DNA of 13,981 bases from Actinomycetes bacterium (GTDB lineage Bacteria; Actinomycetota; Acidimicrobiia; Acidimicrobiales; Acidimicrobiaceae): NCBI GenBank assembly GCA_021785315.1, contig JAJYFX010000012.1, positions 1 through 13,981 on the forward strand, in the 5' to 3' direction. Every line of letters starts with the position of its first letter. Position 1 is the first letter of the stretch. The notes under the pieces are model-generated. The model saw nothing but the letters and a program-made list of their open reading frames with translations. It made no database searches and was not told the origin of the DNA. Made by a program: the position numbers and the translations under genes. Of the stretch, positions 5,623-13,796 are shown one piece after another.

Positions 5623-6660
5623 ATGAGAATCAAAGCCAAAGGCGTTCACCGCATTGCCGGAGCGTCAATTATTGCCACTCTGGGACTGTTGGTGGCGGCA
5701 TGCGGAAGCTCGTCATCGGCAACCAGTAATGCGCCAACCACCTCTGCCTCAGCGGCGTCTTCTACCACCGCGGCTAATTTAACGCCAGCCACGATCAACG
5801 TAGGCGTTTTGCCAATTGCCGATGTTGCGCCACTCTACCTGGGCATGAAGCAGGGCTTTTTCGCAAAACAAAAGTTAACGGTAGTCCCGCATGCTCTCCA
5901 AGGCGGCGCAGCCGTCGCTAGCGCAGTTGTCGGCGGCTCGCTTCAGTTCGGATTCGGCGCAACGGCCAACCTTATTCTTGCGGTGTCGCAGAAACTGCCT
6001 CTCGAATTCGTAGCTTCGGGAGATTCAGCTGCTGCCGACGCCTCGACGGCATGGTCTGCAATTCAAGTAAATGCTTCAAGCGGGATTAGCAGCATTAAAG
6101 ATCTTGCGGGAAAGACCATCGCGGCAAATGCAACTCAGGGGGAAAACGAGTTAGCGCTTGACAGCATTCTTATCAAGAACGGCGTCGATCCCAAGTCCGT
6201 TCACGTTATTGCGATGCCATTCCCCAGCATGCCATCTGCACTCAGTTCCGGACACGTCCAAGCAGTCACCGAAGTCGAGCCATTCGTGTCGTCGATCAAT
6301 GCGCATGGAGGCAAGGTCCTGTCACCCCTATTTGAGGGAATGCAGCCGGGCCTTCTCGTTGCAGGATACTTTGCCACAGCGTCTGAGATCTCAACCGATC
6401 CGGGGCTGGTGAAGCGTTTTGTCACTGCAATGAATGAATCACTCGACTATGCGGCGCAAAACCCAAACGCCGTAAGACAGATCATTCCTACATACACGAC
6501 GATTCCCGCCTCAGTTGCTTCAAACCTGAAGCTGCCGGTGTGGAATTCAGCGCTGAACACATCTAGTATCCAGAGTCAGGAGACTCTCATGAAGCAACTT
6601 GGCTGGATGACATCGACCATTCCTGTGAGCCAGCTGGTCTGGTCTGGCGCCAAGCAGTGA
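5623..6660 (+). CDS. ABC transporter solute-binding lipoprotein (SsuA/TauA/NMT1-like)
   Basis: This extracytoplasmic receptor captures the transported solute and delivers it to the permease pair that follows. The N-terminus is a lipoprotein signal: basic residues, a hydrophobic stretch, and the lipobox VAAC with Cys27 as lipidation site. A Ser/Thr/Ala-rich linker (28-55) then tethers it to the membrane. The mature part fits the NMT1/SsuA fold: TINVGVLPIADVAPLYLGMKQGFFAKQKL (58-86), a GGSLQFGFG stretch, DLAGKTIAAN (about 161-170) and a NELALDSILIKNGVDP helix. This class binds sulfonates, nitrate, taurine, pyrimidines or aromatic acids; the ligand here cannot be read. ATG at 5623 has AAGGGGGAAA about 9 nt upstream. 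The permease gene begins 37 nt after the stop. Confidence 0.93.
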   Translation: MRIKAKGVHRIAGASIIATLGLLVAACGSSSSATSNAPTTSASAASSTTAANLTPATINVGVLPIADVAPLYLGMKQGFFAKQKLTVVPHALQGGAAVASAVVGGSLQFGFGATANLILAVSQKLPLEFVASGDSAAADASTAWSAIQVNASSGISSIKDLAGKTIAANATQGENELALDSILIKNGVDPKSVHVIAMPFPSMPSALSSGHVQAVTEVEPFVSSINAHGGKVLSPLFEGMQPGLLVAGYFATASEISTDPGLVKRFVTAMNESLDYAAQNPNAVRQIIPTYTTIPASVASNLKLPVWNSALNTSSIQSQETLMKQLGWMTSTIPVSQLVWSGAKQ

Positions 6661-6697
6661 GTTCGACTCTGGACTTGACTACCGCGAGAGCAATGGT

Positions 6698-7513
6698 GTG
6701 ACAGCTCAGATCCAACCAGAAACACAACGAAGCATGACTACCCCACCAAGCGGTCGTCACAGGCGGGAATTCCTGCGACCTCTCGGTGGGGTGGCTGTGG
6801 CACTTGTCATTTGGGATGCCGTCAGCATCACGGGAGTTGTCAACAAATCGGCACTGCCAACTCCTCTAGCCACATTTGGCGCTATCGTGAAACATTCCGT
6901 AGGGCTCGGCTCGGCAGTGTTGGGGACTCTGGAGGCATGGTCCTTGGGGATCGTCATTGCCGCTTTGGCGGGAATTACCATAGGGACTCTTGTGGGGAGG
7001 TCGCGAACAGCCGATGCGGCAACTGAAACTCTTGTAAGAATGATGCGGCCCTTGCCGTCTCTAGCACTAATCCCCATCGCCATACTCGTAGCAGGGCTGG
7101 GTTTAAAAATGACATCCGGGCTGGTGTCATTCGCTGCCTTTTGGCCAGTATTCATCAACACCCGCGCAGGGGTACGCCAGGTCGACAACAGATTTCTTGA
7201 GAGCGCCAACGCGCTTGGGCTGCGCGGTTTCGAGCTAATACGCCGCGTAATCATTCCTGCATCGTTGCCAATGATTGCAAGTGGAATACAGGTGGCCATC
7301 AGCCTTGCCCTTGTGGTCACTGTCTCAGTGGAACTTGTCGGCGGAACGGGCGGCCTGGGCCAGTTTGTCCTCGTTGCCCAACAGGGAAACGCGACTTCAA
7401 CAATGTTCGCAGGCGTCATCGTTGGCGGATCTCTCGGTTGGGCATTGAATGCTATTTACATAGGCGTGATCGATCGGGTTATGCCATGGAAAACCCAAGC
7501 GGACAGGAGTTAG
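6698..7513 (+). CDS. ABC transporter permease (SsuC/TauC-like), first subunit
   Basis: An inner-membrane channel subunit of 271 residues with about six membrane segments (roughly 28-48, 80-100, 118-138, 142-155, 195-215 and 237-257). The EAA loop that docks on the ATPase reads ESANALGLRGFELIRRVIIPASLP (168-191), with the conserved Gly and the terminal LP. The start is GTG at 6698, with GAGAG about 7 nt upstream. ATG at 6734 is a weaker alternative that would remove a charged, unconserved leader. The stop at 7513 is 2 nt before the next permease ATG. The protein differs from that second permease, so the channel is probably a heterodimer. Family assignment is firm; the solute is unknown. Confidence 0.92.
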   Translation: MTAQIQPETQRSMTTPPSGRHRREFLRPLGGVAVALVIWDAVSITGVVNKSALPTPLATFGAIVKHSVGLGSAVLGTLEAWSLGIVIAALAGITIGTLVGRSRTADAATETLVRMMRPLPSLALIPIAILVAGLGLKMTSGLVSFAAFWPVFINTRAGVRQVDNRFLESANALGLRGFELIRRVIIPASLPMIASGIQVAISLALVVTVSVELVGGTGGLGQFVLVAQQGNATSTMFAGVIVGGSLGWALNAIYIGVIDRVMPWKTQADRS

Positions 7514-7515
7514 CC

Positions 7516-8319
7516 ATGCTTACAAGCAGCTCCCAGAGCAAAGCCAGTGGCAGGGCGCTCAGAATCTCGTTCGGCTGGCTCGGACTGCTAATTCTGGCGA
7601 TTGGATGGCAACTGGCAGCGATAATCATAAATAAGACGATTTTCCCAAGCTTTACGACCTCAATTGTCGCGGCAGTCCATCTCGTTGCTAGCGCAAGGCT
7701 GGTTTCAGATATCTTGCCCTCTATCGGCAGAACCATCATCGGCTTTCTCATCAGCGCCGTCATCGGGATCACAGCCGGACTGGCGATTGGTCACTACGAA
7801 TCGGCGCGTCAGTGGTCGTATTCGGTGGTCGATTTCTTGCGTTCGTTGCCGACACCGCTATTAGTTCCCATTGCAGTCGTGATTTTCGGCCTCAACGGGC
7901 GAATGGTGATCGCCGCGATCGTCACCGGTGCAATTTGGCCGATCTTGATAAATACGGCAAATGCAACCTCCACCATAGAACCGACCATGCTTGACACCGC
8001 CAAGACATACGGATATCGCGGTCGAAGTCTTTTTATAAGAGTCATACTTCCCGCCGCCAGTCCGCAGATCTTCGCAGGGCTTCGCGTGGCGCTCTCGGTA
8101 TCGCTGGTGATAATGGTGGTAGCTGAAATGCTGGGAGGTGGATCCGGCATCGGTTACTTCATTTCAAATGCGCAACAGTCATTCAATATCAAAGGAAGCT
8201 ACGGAGGAGTGATCGTCTTGGCTGCGATGGGCTGGATTTTCGACACGCTCTTCTTGATGTTCGAAAGGCGGATATTATCGTGGCAGCGAGGAACGGTCGG
8301 AGGAATCGTCAATGCGTGA
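7516..8319 (+). CDS. ABC transporter permease (SsuC/TauC-like), second subunit
   Basis: This 267-residue permease pairs with the preceding one. I chose ATG at 7516 because AGGAG (7505-7509) precedes it by 6 nt and it begins 2 nt after the upstream stop. A longer in-frame reading from 7438 would run inside the first permease gene. The EAA loop is at about 159-182 (LDTAKTYGYRGRSLFIRVILPAASP, with Ser where the first permease has Leu before Pro). A conserved LRSLPTPLLVPIAVV helix is present at about 108-122. The C-terminal end overlaps the ATPase gene by 8 nt, which indicates coupled translation. Confidence 0.92.
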   Translation: MLTSSSQSKASGRALRISFGWLGLLILAIGWQLAAIIINKTIFPSFTTSIVAAVHLVASARLVSDILPSIGRTIIGFLISAVIGITAGLAIGHYESARQWSYSVVDFLRSLPTPLLVPIAVVIFGLNGRMVIAAIVTGAIWPILINTANATSTIEPTMLDTAKTYGYRGRSLFIRVILPAASPQIFAGLRVALSVSLVIMVVAEMLGGGSGIGYFISNAQQSFNIKGSYGGVIVLAAMGWIFDTLFLMFERRILSWQRGTVGGIVNA

Positions 8320-9112
8320 TTCAATACTGACGATCAAACATCTCATGGTATCGATCACAAGCCGGGACGGTCTTGTGAATGAAATCACCAAAGATGTCAG
8401 CCTGGATCTTGGCGAACATGAATTCGTCAGCGTGGTTGGCCCGTCCGGTTGCGGCAAGACGACCTTACTCCGCGCGGCCTCCGGACTCAGAATGCCCAGC
8501 GGGGGTGAACTCCTCTTCGAGGGCAAGCCGGTCACAGACGTCCCTCCTGGTATCGCAATTGTATTTCAGGAGTACAATAAGAGTCTCTTCCCTTGGTTGA
8601 CTATTGGCAAGAACGTCGCCATGGGAGCCCGGGCCTACGCTTCCGACGACCAAGCAATCCGCGTCGAAAACGCCCTCAACCAGGTGGGGCTGTCCGGATT
8701 TGCCACCCGCTACCCATGGGAACTCTCAGGTGGCATGCAGCAGCGGGCCGCACTGGCACGGGCCATGGTCTCGAATCCTCGCGTGCTAATGATGGACGAG
8801 CCATTTGCCTCAGTGGATGCTCTGACACGCAATCACTTAGAGGACGTTGTACAGCGCCTTTGGATCGACTCTAACTTCTCAGCCCTTATGGTCACCCACG
8901 ACGTAGGCGAAGCCGTCTACTTGAGCGACAGGATATTCGTGCTGTCGGCTCGCCCGTCGACGATTCTTGCTGAAATCGAAGTTGACCTGCCCAGGCCACG
9001 CTCGCAACTGGAAACAAGAAAAATGCTGCGATTCGTCGAGCTGCAGGCTGAAGTATTGGAACGCGTGGAAGAGGCAGGTAAGCAGTCGGTCGGGATCCAG
9101 GACTATGAATGA
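8312..9112 (+). CDS. ABC transporter ATPase (SsuB/TauB-like)
   Basis: This is the cytoplasmic energy-coupling subunit of the importer, 266 residues. All ATP-binding motifs are intact: Walker A GPSGCGKTT (43-51), Q-loop Gln86, signature LSGGMQQR (138-145), Walker B VLMMDEP (158-164) and the switch His196 in VTHDVGEA. The LFPWLTIGKNVAMG stretch (92-105) matches the nitrate/sulfonate/taurine class of ATPases. The ATG at 8312 has GGAGGA 7 nt upstream and overlaps the preceding permease stop by 8 nt. Its own stop overlaps a following small ORF by 8 nt. Confidence 0.95.
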   Translation: MRDSILTIKHLMVSITSRDGLVNEITKDVSLDLGEHEFVSVVGPSGCGKTTLLRAASGLRMPSGGELLFEGKPVTDVPPGIAIVFQEYNKSLFPWLTIGKNVAMGARAYASDDQAIRVENALNQVGLSGFATRYPWELSGGMQQRAALARAMVSNPRVLMMDEPFASVDALTRNHLEDVVQRLWIDSNFSALMVTHDVGEAVYLSDRIFVLSARPSTILAEIEVDLPRPRSQLETRKMLRFVELQAEVLERVEEAGKQSVGIQDYE

Positions 9113-9281
9113 AAGGCTTCAGTCATCGGAGCACGCGTCGCAGATAGGAAACGCCTTCTCATCTCGAGCTGACCGCATTGCACCTGAAACCCTGATTGCC
9201 GATGGAATCCCCCACAACCCCTTAGAACTTCAGGGCCAGCTACGGTGTGCCATCAATTCGAGATTTCGAGCGGCACGATGA
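9105..9281 (+). CDS. Small ORF of unknown function, 58 aa
   Basis: I do not recognise this product. It begins with an ATG overlapping the ATPase stop by 8 nt, the same geometry as the permease-ATPase junction. AGGA lies 2 nt before the ATG, which is close, and GGGA 9 nt before. It ends in an ATGA overlap with the following ORF. The only striking stretch is RIAPETLIADGIPHNPLELQGQLRCA (about 24-49), which reads like protein. There is no signal peptide or membrane segment. It is either a small coupled gene or the 5' part of a gene broken by frameshifts with 9278-9657. Confidence 0.35.
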   Translation: MNERLQSSEHASQIGNAFSSRADRIAPETLIADGIPHNPLELQGQLRCAINSRFRAAR

Positions 9282-9613
9282 CACGGGGCGCTGTCCGTTG
9301 CCATGCTGATGCTCTCTTCGTACCCACGAACAATGGCGCATATCCAGTGACGGATCAAGCCGCTGAGAACTTAGGGTATTTGACTCCGGTTTTGCCCCCG
9401 CCGGACTCAAACGGCATTTTCAAGCACGCGGATCGATTTGGCTGGACCGCTGGCACGGCGACCATCGCTTGGGAACTTGACGAAGCCCTAAATGGAGGAC
9501 GCACGCAACTTGAAACACTCGGCAACCCAATTTTGCTGGGTAAGGCGGTCCAAAGCGACCCGATATCGAGTCCGGGCGGTCATCAGCATTTGGGCGCGCG
9601 GCTATTCGGATAG
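9278..9613 (+). CDS. Small ORF of unknown function, 111 aa (possible gene fragment)
   Basis: I do not recognise the product. ATG at 9278 overlaps the previous stop as ATGA; a GTG at 9245 in the same frame is an alternative. The ribosome site is weak (GAG at 9266-9268). Residues read like a soluble protein (for example GYLTPVLPPPDSNGIFKHADRFGW and TATIAWELDEALNGG), with no membrane segment. The tail GGHQHLGARLFG may be off frame, because a different frame downstream (9544-9657) also reads protein-like, ending AAIRIAKAACDAGSMLNFR. Together these suggest either two small genes or a decayed gene of roughly 180 residues with at least two frame changes. Confidence 0.35.
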   Translation: MTRGAVRCHADALFVPTNNGAYPVTDQAAENLGYLTPVLPPPDSNGIFKHADRFGWTAGTATIAWELDEALNGGRTQLETLGNPILLGKAVQSDPISSPGGHQHLGARLFG

Positions 9614-9693
9614 CCAAAGCTGCTTGCGATGCCGGCAGCATGTTGAACTTTAGGTGAACCAGGTGAGCATTTGAGAGCAGGAAAGGAACTACG

Positions 9694-11703
9694 GTGACAC
9701 TAAGTGAAGGATCGCCTATCTGGACCCCTGAACCGCGACCTCCCAGGAATTCAAGACTTGACCAGTTCATCGACTATCTGAAGCAGACGTGCGAGCTCGA
9801 CTTTGAAACCTACTTGGATCTGTGGGGATTCTCTGTAACCCAGACCGAAGCGTTCTGGGACCTTTGCTGGCGCTATTTCGATATTGTTGGTAATCGCCCG
9901 CCAGCTCTTTCAAACGCTCCAACTCCCATTGCCAAGGAGTTCTACACGCACGTACTTTCAAACCATGACATGCCGGGCTTTCGATTTTTCGAGAATTCCA
10001 TGATCAACTTTGCCGAAAACGCTTACCGTAATTTTCAGGGTGAGGCATGCGTAGTGGCAGTTTCTGAAACAAGGCCCGGATCCAGAGTAATCCCAGCGTC
10101 GCAGCTTTGGGCAGATGTTTCGAGGGTTGCCGATGGCCTCAGAAACATTGGCGTTTCAAAAGGCGATAGAGTCGTGGGTTACCTGCCAAATATCGAAGAG
10201 GCGTTGGTGGCATTCCTCGCCTCGGCATCGATCGGGGCCATATGGTCATGCTGTGCACCGGACTTCGGACCCAGCGCGGTGATCGATAGATTCGCCCAGA
10301 TCAAACCGAAGGTGCTTTTTGCCGCAGACGGCTACATTTACGGTGGCGAAGCGCAGGCAAGAAAAGAAGTAATCGAAGAGATCACTTCCAAAATACCGTC
10401 ACTGGACGCCGTGGTGCTCGTCGATTACTCGGGGACCGCCGACAGCATCGATATCCCCTTGCCCCTTAGGCGAAATTGGCATGATTTTGGACGGAATGGC
10501 GAGCCGCTTATTTTTGAGCGCATGGAGTTTTCCGATCCATTGTGGATTCTGTACTCCTCCGGTACAACAGGCTTGCCCAAGCCAATAGTCCATGGTCATG
10601 GCGGAATCACCCTGGAAATGACTAAGGAGCTAGCGCTTCAGCACGATCTGCAAAGCGGATCGCGTTTTTTTTGGTTCACCACCACCGGCTGGATGATGTG
10701 GAATTTTCTAATCAGCAGCCTGCTGGTGGGCTCCGACATAGTTCTCTTTGACGGCAGCCCAGCCTACCCCGATCTCAAAGTCTTGTGGAGGCTGGTCCAA
10801 GAGCTTGGAGTCACTACTTTTGGAACATCGGCTCCTTTTATCGCGAGCTGCATGAAATCAGGCATCCATATAAAAGAAGCGGACTTTCCAACATTAACAG
10901 CACTGGGTTCAACCGGAGCCCCACTGTCGCTGGAGGGGTTCGAGTGGCTAAGCGAGCATCTCGGCCCCAAAGTCCAGATAATCTCACTGAGCGGAGGCAC
11001 TGACGTATGTACCGCATTTCTCACCTCTTCACCGATTAGCGAGACCTACGCCGGCAAGCTTTCGCAAAGGGCCCTTGGCGCTGCGGTTGAATCGTATTCA
11101 CCGGAAGGAACAGCCTTGTATGGAGCCTTTGGGGAACTGGTCATCGTCCGGCCAATGCCTTCTATGCCCATCTTTCTTTGGGGAGACTCCGACGGGTCGA
11201 GGCTGCAATCGTCATATTTCGAAAAATTTCCCGGAGTTTGGAGCCACGGAGACTGGATACGAATCGACCCTGACGGATCATCAGTAATCTATGGCCGTTC
11301 AGATTCGACATTGAACCGTGGCGGCGTACGGATGGGCACTGCAGAGTTTTACCGGTTAATCGAAGGTTTCGATGAGATCACGGACTCGCTTGTCGTCGAT
11401 ACGTCTGCACTGGCAAAAGAGGGCCAGCTGATCGCATTCGTCGTCTTAGGCAAAGGCTTGGAGCTTGATGCCGAGTTAATTGGGCGTCTCAGAAATGAAA
11501 TCAGAACCAAACTCTCCCCCCGGCATGTTCCAAATCGCTGGATATCAGTTCCACAGATTCCCCGTACCCTGAACGGCAAAAAAGTTGAGATTCCAGTACG
11601 CAAACTCCTTCTTGGCGAACCGCTGGAGAAAGTTGTATCAGCGGGGGCCATAGCAAACCCTGAAGCGCTGGTCATGATCTCTGAATCCATAAAAGACGAA
11701 TAA
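9694..11703 (+). CDS. Acetoacetyl-CoA synthetase (acetoacetate-CoA ligase)
   Basis: This enzyme activates acetoacetate with ATP and CoA to acetoacetyl-CoA, via an acyl-adenylate, in the cytoplasm. At 669 residues it is close to the family's usual length of about 650. The adenylate-forming P-loop is YSSGTTGLPKP (287-297). Highly characteristic of this family are SGGTDVCTAF (433-442), AGKLSQRALGAAVE (453-466), GDWIRI (519-524), YGRSDSTLNRGGVRMGTAEFYRLIE (533-557) and the C-terminal LNGKKVEIPVRKLLLG with the catalytic Lys629. The start is GTG at 9694, with AAAGGA about 6 nt upstream. It lies 80 nt after the small ORFs, so it may be in the same transcript or have its own start. It ends 12 nt before the convergent MFS gene. 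In this context it implies that catabolism by the unit yields acetoacetate. Confidence 0.95.
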   Translation: MTLSEGSPIWTPEPRPPRNSRLDQFIDYLKQTCELDFETYLDLWGFSVTQTEAFWDLCWRYFDIVGNRPPALSNAPTPIAKEFYTHVLSNHDMPGFRFFENSMINFAENAYRNFQGEACVVAVSETRPGSRVIPASQLWADVSRVADGLRNIGVSKGDRVVGYLPNIEEALVAFLASASIGAIWSCCAPDFGPSAVIDRFAQIKPKVLFAADGYIYGGEAQARKEVIEEITSKIPSLDAVVLVDYSGTADSIDIPLPLRRNWHDFGRNGEPLIFERMEFSDPLWILYSSGTTGLPKPIVHGHGGITLEMTKELALQHDLQSGSRFFWFTTTGWMMWNFLISSLLVGSDIVLFDGSPAYPDLKVLWRLVQELGVTTFGTSAPFIASCMKSGIHIKEADFPTLTALGSTGAPLSLEGFEWLSEHLGPKVQIISLSGGTDVCTAFLTSSPISETYAGKLSQRALGAAVESYSPEGTALYGAFGELVIVRPMPSMPIFLWGDSDGSRLQSSYFEKFPGVWSHGDWIRIDPDGSSVIYGRSDSTLNRGGVRMGTAEFYRLIEGFDEITDSLVVDTSALAKEGQLIAFVVLGKGLELDAELIGRLRNEIRTKLSPRHVPNRWISVPQIPRTLNGKKVEIPVRKLLLGEPLEKVVSAGAIANPEALVMISESIKDE

Positions 11704-11715
11704 CCGCAGCGTTGC

Positions 11716-13269
11716 CTACGGATAATTGCTCTCTTGCGCGCTGTTCTCGTAACGAAAGCCAACTGCAGCGACCGCCGCTGAAACCAGCATAAGCACTCCT
11801 GCGACCATCAACGCTATAGTTAATCCGCCGTGAAAGGCCTCGTCAGCTGCGCTAATCACTTTGAGCACCAACGGCCCGTAGGCCCTTTCGATTTGGCTAA
11901 TTCCACCCGAACCGCCGGCTGGCATGCTCCCAGTTTCCACTGCGGAAATCACGATAGCGCGAAAGTTGGCCGGTATGCCTAGAAGTTCAAGCTTCCGGCC
12001 AAGGCCGTTTGTAAGTTCGCCATTGAGAAGGGACCCAAGAACCGAGACGCTCACAATGACGCCAAGCGCACGGGCGGTATTAGTTGTCGCGGCAGCCATT
12101 CCTGAATGCCTTGCGGGTATAACCGACAGCGCCACGAAAGTTACAGGTACGACTGTGATGCCAAATCCAAGCCCGGCAAGTGTCAACGACGACGCCAACA
12201 TCAATACGTGGATATTTCCGCTTAGGGCGATATCTGCCAAAAGAACACCAGCACCGCCAGCGATAGCGCCAAGGGTCATCGGCACCCTTGGTCCGGCTTT
12301 GGCAACCCAACGGCCGGCAAACAATGAAGCAAACACCATGCCAATGGTCATTGGCAGAAAAATCAGCGCTATTCGATAACCCGAGTACCCCTCGACCAGT
12401 TGAAGGTACAGAGCAGTGAAGAAAAAAACAGCAATTATGGTGAAATAAACAGTGAACGCAGTCGTCAGAGATACGGCAAACCTTGGTATCGCCAGATATC
12501 GCAGGTTTATGAGCGGGTCAGGTGCTCTCAGCTCTACGAGAGCAAAAGTAGCGGCGCTTGCAATTCCGAAAACAAATAACGCGATCACGACTGCCGAGGA
12601 ATACCCCTGGCTTTCTCCTAGGATTATTCCCACCACTAGCAAAGCAAGTGCAGTCGCACCTGTTATCGCGCCCTTAATATCCAACCCGCTTGGATTGACA
12701 TCGAAACTCTCCGGAAGCGTGTTGAAAGCCAAAACGGTAACCACCGCCCCAGCTGCGACATTGAACCAGAACATTGCCCTGAATCCGCCGATTCCAACGA
12801 GAACACCGCCGAACACCGGCCCGACTGCGATCGCCAAGCCTGCTATCGCAGCCCAGACCCCAAGAGCTCTTGCGCGCTGTGATTGGTCAGGATAAAGATG
12901 GCGCAACATCGAAAGGGTCCCAGGCTCCGATGCCGCCGCGCCGAGACCCATCACCCCGCGACCAATTATAAGCATCGTTGGATTGACCGCCAGCGCGGAG
13001 ATCACAGATCCCACGACGAAAACGGCCATCCCAACTACCAGAATCCTGCGCCGGCCAAACTTGTCGCCAAGCTTGCCAAAGATCAGCATCAGTGCTGCAA
13101 ATACAAGCGCATACCCTCCGACAACCCACTGCAGCTGAGCCACCCCCGCATGCAGCAGGGATTGCACACTGGCCAGGGCAACCGCGACAATCGTGGTGTC
13201 AAGGAACGTGAGGAAAAGTACAAACAACAGTACGGCCAAAGAGTGGCTGGACTTCTTGCTAGCGCTCAC
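11716..13269 (-). CDS. MFS transporter, DHA2 (14-segment, EmrB/QacA-type)
   Basis: A 517-residue proton-driven membrane transporter, with the length and segment pattern of 14-helix DHA2 drug exporters. Motif D1-like LDTTIVAVAL is at 23-32, motif A GKLGDKFGRRR at 65-75, motif B GRGVMGLGAA at 103-112 with Arg104, and the exporter-type motif C region GLAIAVGPVFGG at about 144-155. The C-terminus is a short polar tail. The start is GTG at 13269 with only a weak GGGT upstream. It is convergent with the acetoacetyl-CoA synthetase gene (12-nt gap, no visible terminator) and follows a small lipoprotein gene by 53 nt in the same direction. Export of a drug-like or toxic organic compound is the family expectation; a link to the catabolic cluster is not shown. 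Confidence 0.92.
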   Translation of the reverse strand: MSASKKSSHSLAVLLFVLFLTFLDTTIVAVALASVQSLLHAGVAQLQWVVGGYALVFAALMLIFGKLGDKFGRRRILVVGMAVFVVGSVISALAVNPTMLIIGRGVMGLGAAASEPGTLSMLRHLYPDQSQRARALGVWAAIAGLAIAVGPVFGGVLVGIGGFRAMFWFNVAAGAVVTVLAFNTLPESFDVNPSGLDIKGAITGATALALLVVGIILGESQGYSSAVVIALFVFGIASAATFALVELRAPDPLINLRYLAIPRFAVSLTTAFTVYFTIIAVFFFTALYLQLVEGYSGYRIALIFLPMTIGMVFASLFAGRWVAKAGPRVPMTLGAIAGGAGVLLADIALSGNIHVLMLASSLTLAGLGFGITVVPVTFVALSVIPARHSGMAAATTNTARALGVIVSVSVLGSLLNGELTNGLGRKLELLGIPANFRAIVISAVETGSMPAGGSGGISQIERAYGPLVLKVISAADEAFHGGLTIALMVAGVLMLVSAAVAAVGFRYENSAQESNYP

Positions 13270-13322
13270 AGCACTGACCCGATGATATGACCCTCCAGAA
13301 ATTCATGCTGCCCTTTGGAGCC

Positions 13323-13796
13323 CTAACCAGCCGAAGTCGAGCTGGCACTGGAGCAAGCCGACACGCTCTGACCCTCTAATGCAAGCAGGGCGCAGAAACT
13401 TGAGTCCGCGACGAGCCAATTGCCGCCAACCTTGACAGCCGTGCCAGTCTGGTTCTGCAACGCCGGCTTTCCGCCGAGATTGATTGAGTAGCTGACGGTC
13501 GCACTCGTTGGGGAGTTGATGACGACATTGCTCACTGTAGCTGAAGAGGTGTTCGAAATTGCCAAACTGGACGCTTCACCGATTATCTGCGAAAATTCCT
13601 GGCCATTCTGGAGCAGCTTTACCTTGTTTGCCGCTGATGTGCTACCGGAAAAGAAACTTGTCCATGCCTGTTTTACCAGCGCGCTTTCATTGGCTGAATT
13701 GGAGGAGGAACTGCTTCCGCACGCAGAAAGCCCTAGCGTAAGTGAAAACGAGGCGCAAATGCCCATACAGGTTGCTCGCGCCGAATATTTTTTCAT
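13323..13796 (-). CDS. Small secreted lipoprotein, MTB12 C-terminal-like
   Basis: This is a 157-residue lipoprotein. The signal peptide ends in the lipobox LSAC with Cys26, followed by a Ser/Asn linker. The mature domain contains WTSFFSGSTSAANKVKLLQNGQEF (45-68), then beta-rich VSNVVINSPTSATVSYSINLGG and a closing GGNWLVADSSFCALLAL. This order resembles the low-molecular-weight antigen MTB12 C-terminal domain of actinobacteria, from memory of the family and not a search. The two mature cysteines (SFC and SAC near the C-terminus) could form a disulfide. ATG at 13796 has a strong GAGGAGG about 8 nt upstream. It is followed by the MFS gene after 53 nt. Function is unknown; an extracytoplasmic binding or envelope role is likely. 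Confidence 0.85.
   Translation of the reverse strand: MKKYSARATCMGICASFSLTLGLSACGSSSSSNSANESALVKQAWTSFFSGSTSAANKVKLLQNGQEFSQIIGEASSLAISNTSSATVSNVVINSPTSATVSYSINLGGKPALQNQTGTAVKVGGNWLVADSSFCALLALEGQSVSACSSASSTSAG

Noticed and set aside
6757..7419. Minus-strand ORF of 220 codons inside the first permease gene
   Set aside because: Antisense shadow of a gene with an intact EAA loop; the product is low-complexity Thr/Pro/Ala-rich.
11701..11720. Terminator between the convergent acetoacetyl-CoA synthetase and MFS genes
   Set aside because: The 12-nt gap has no stable dyad or T-run; any termination would have to lie inside the opposing gene.
11924..12895. Two plus-strand ORFs of 151 and 147 codons inside the MFS gene
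   Set aside because: Antisense to a well-supported 14-segment transporter; no motifs.
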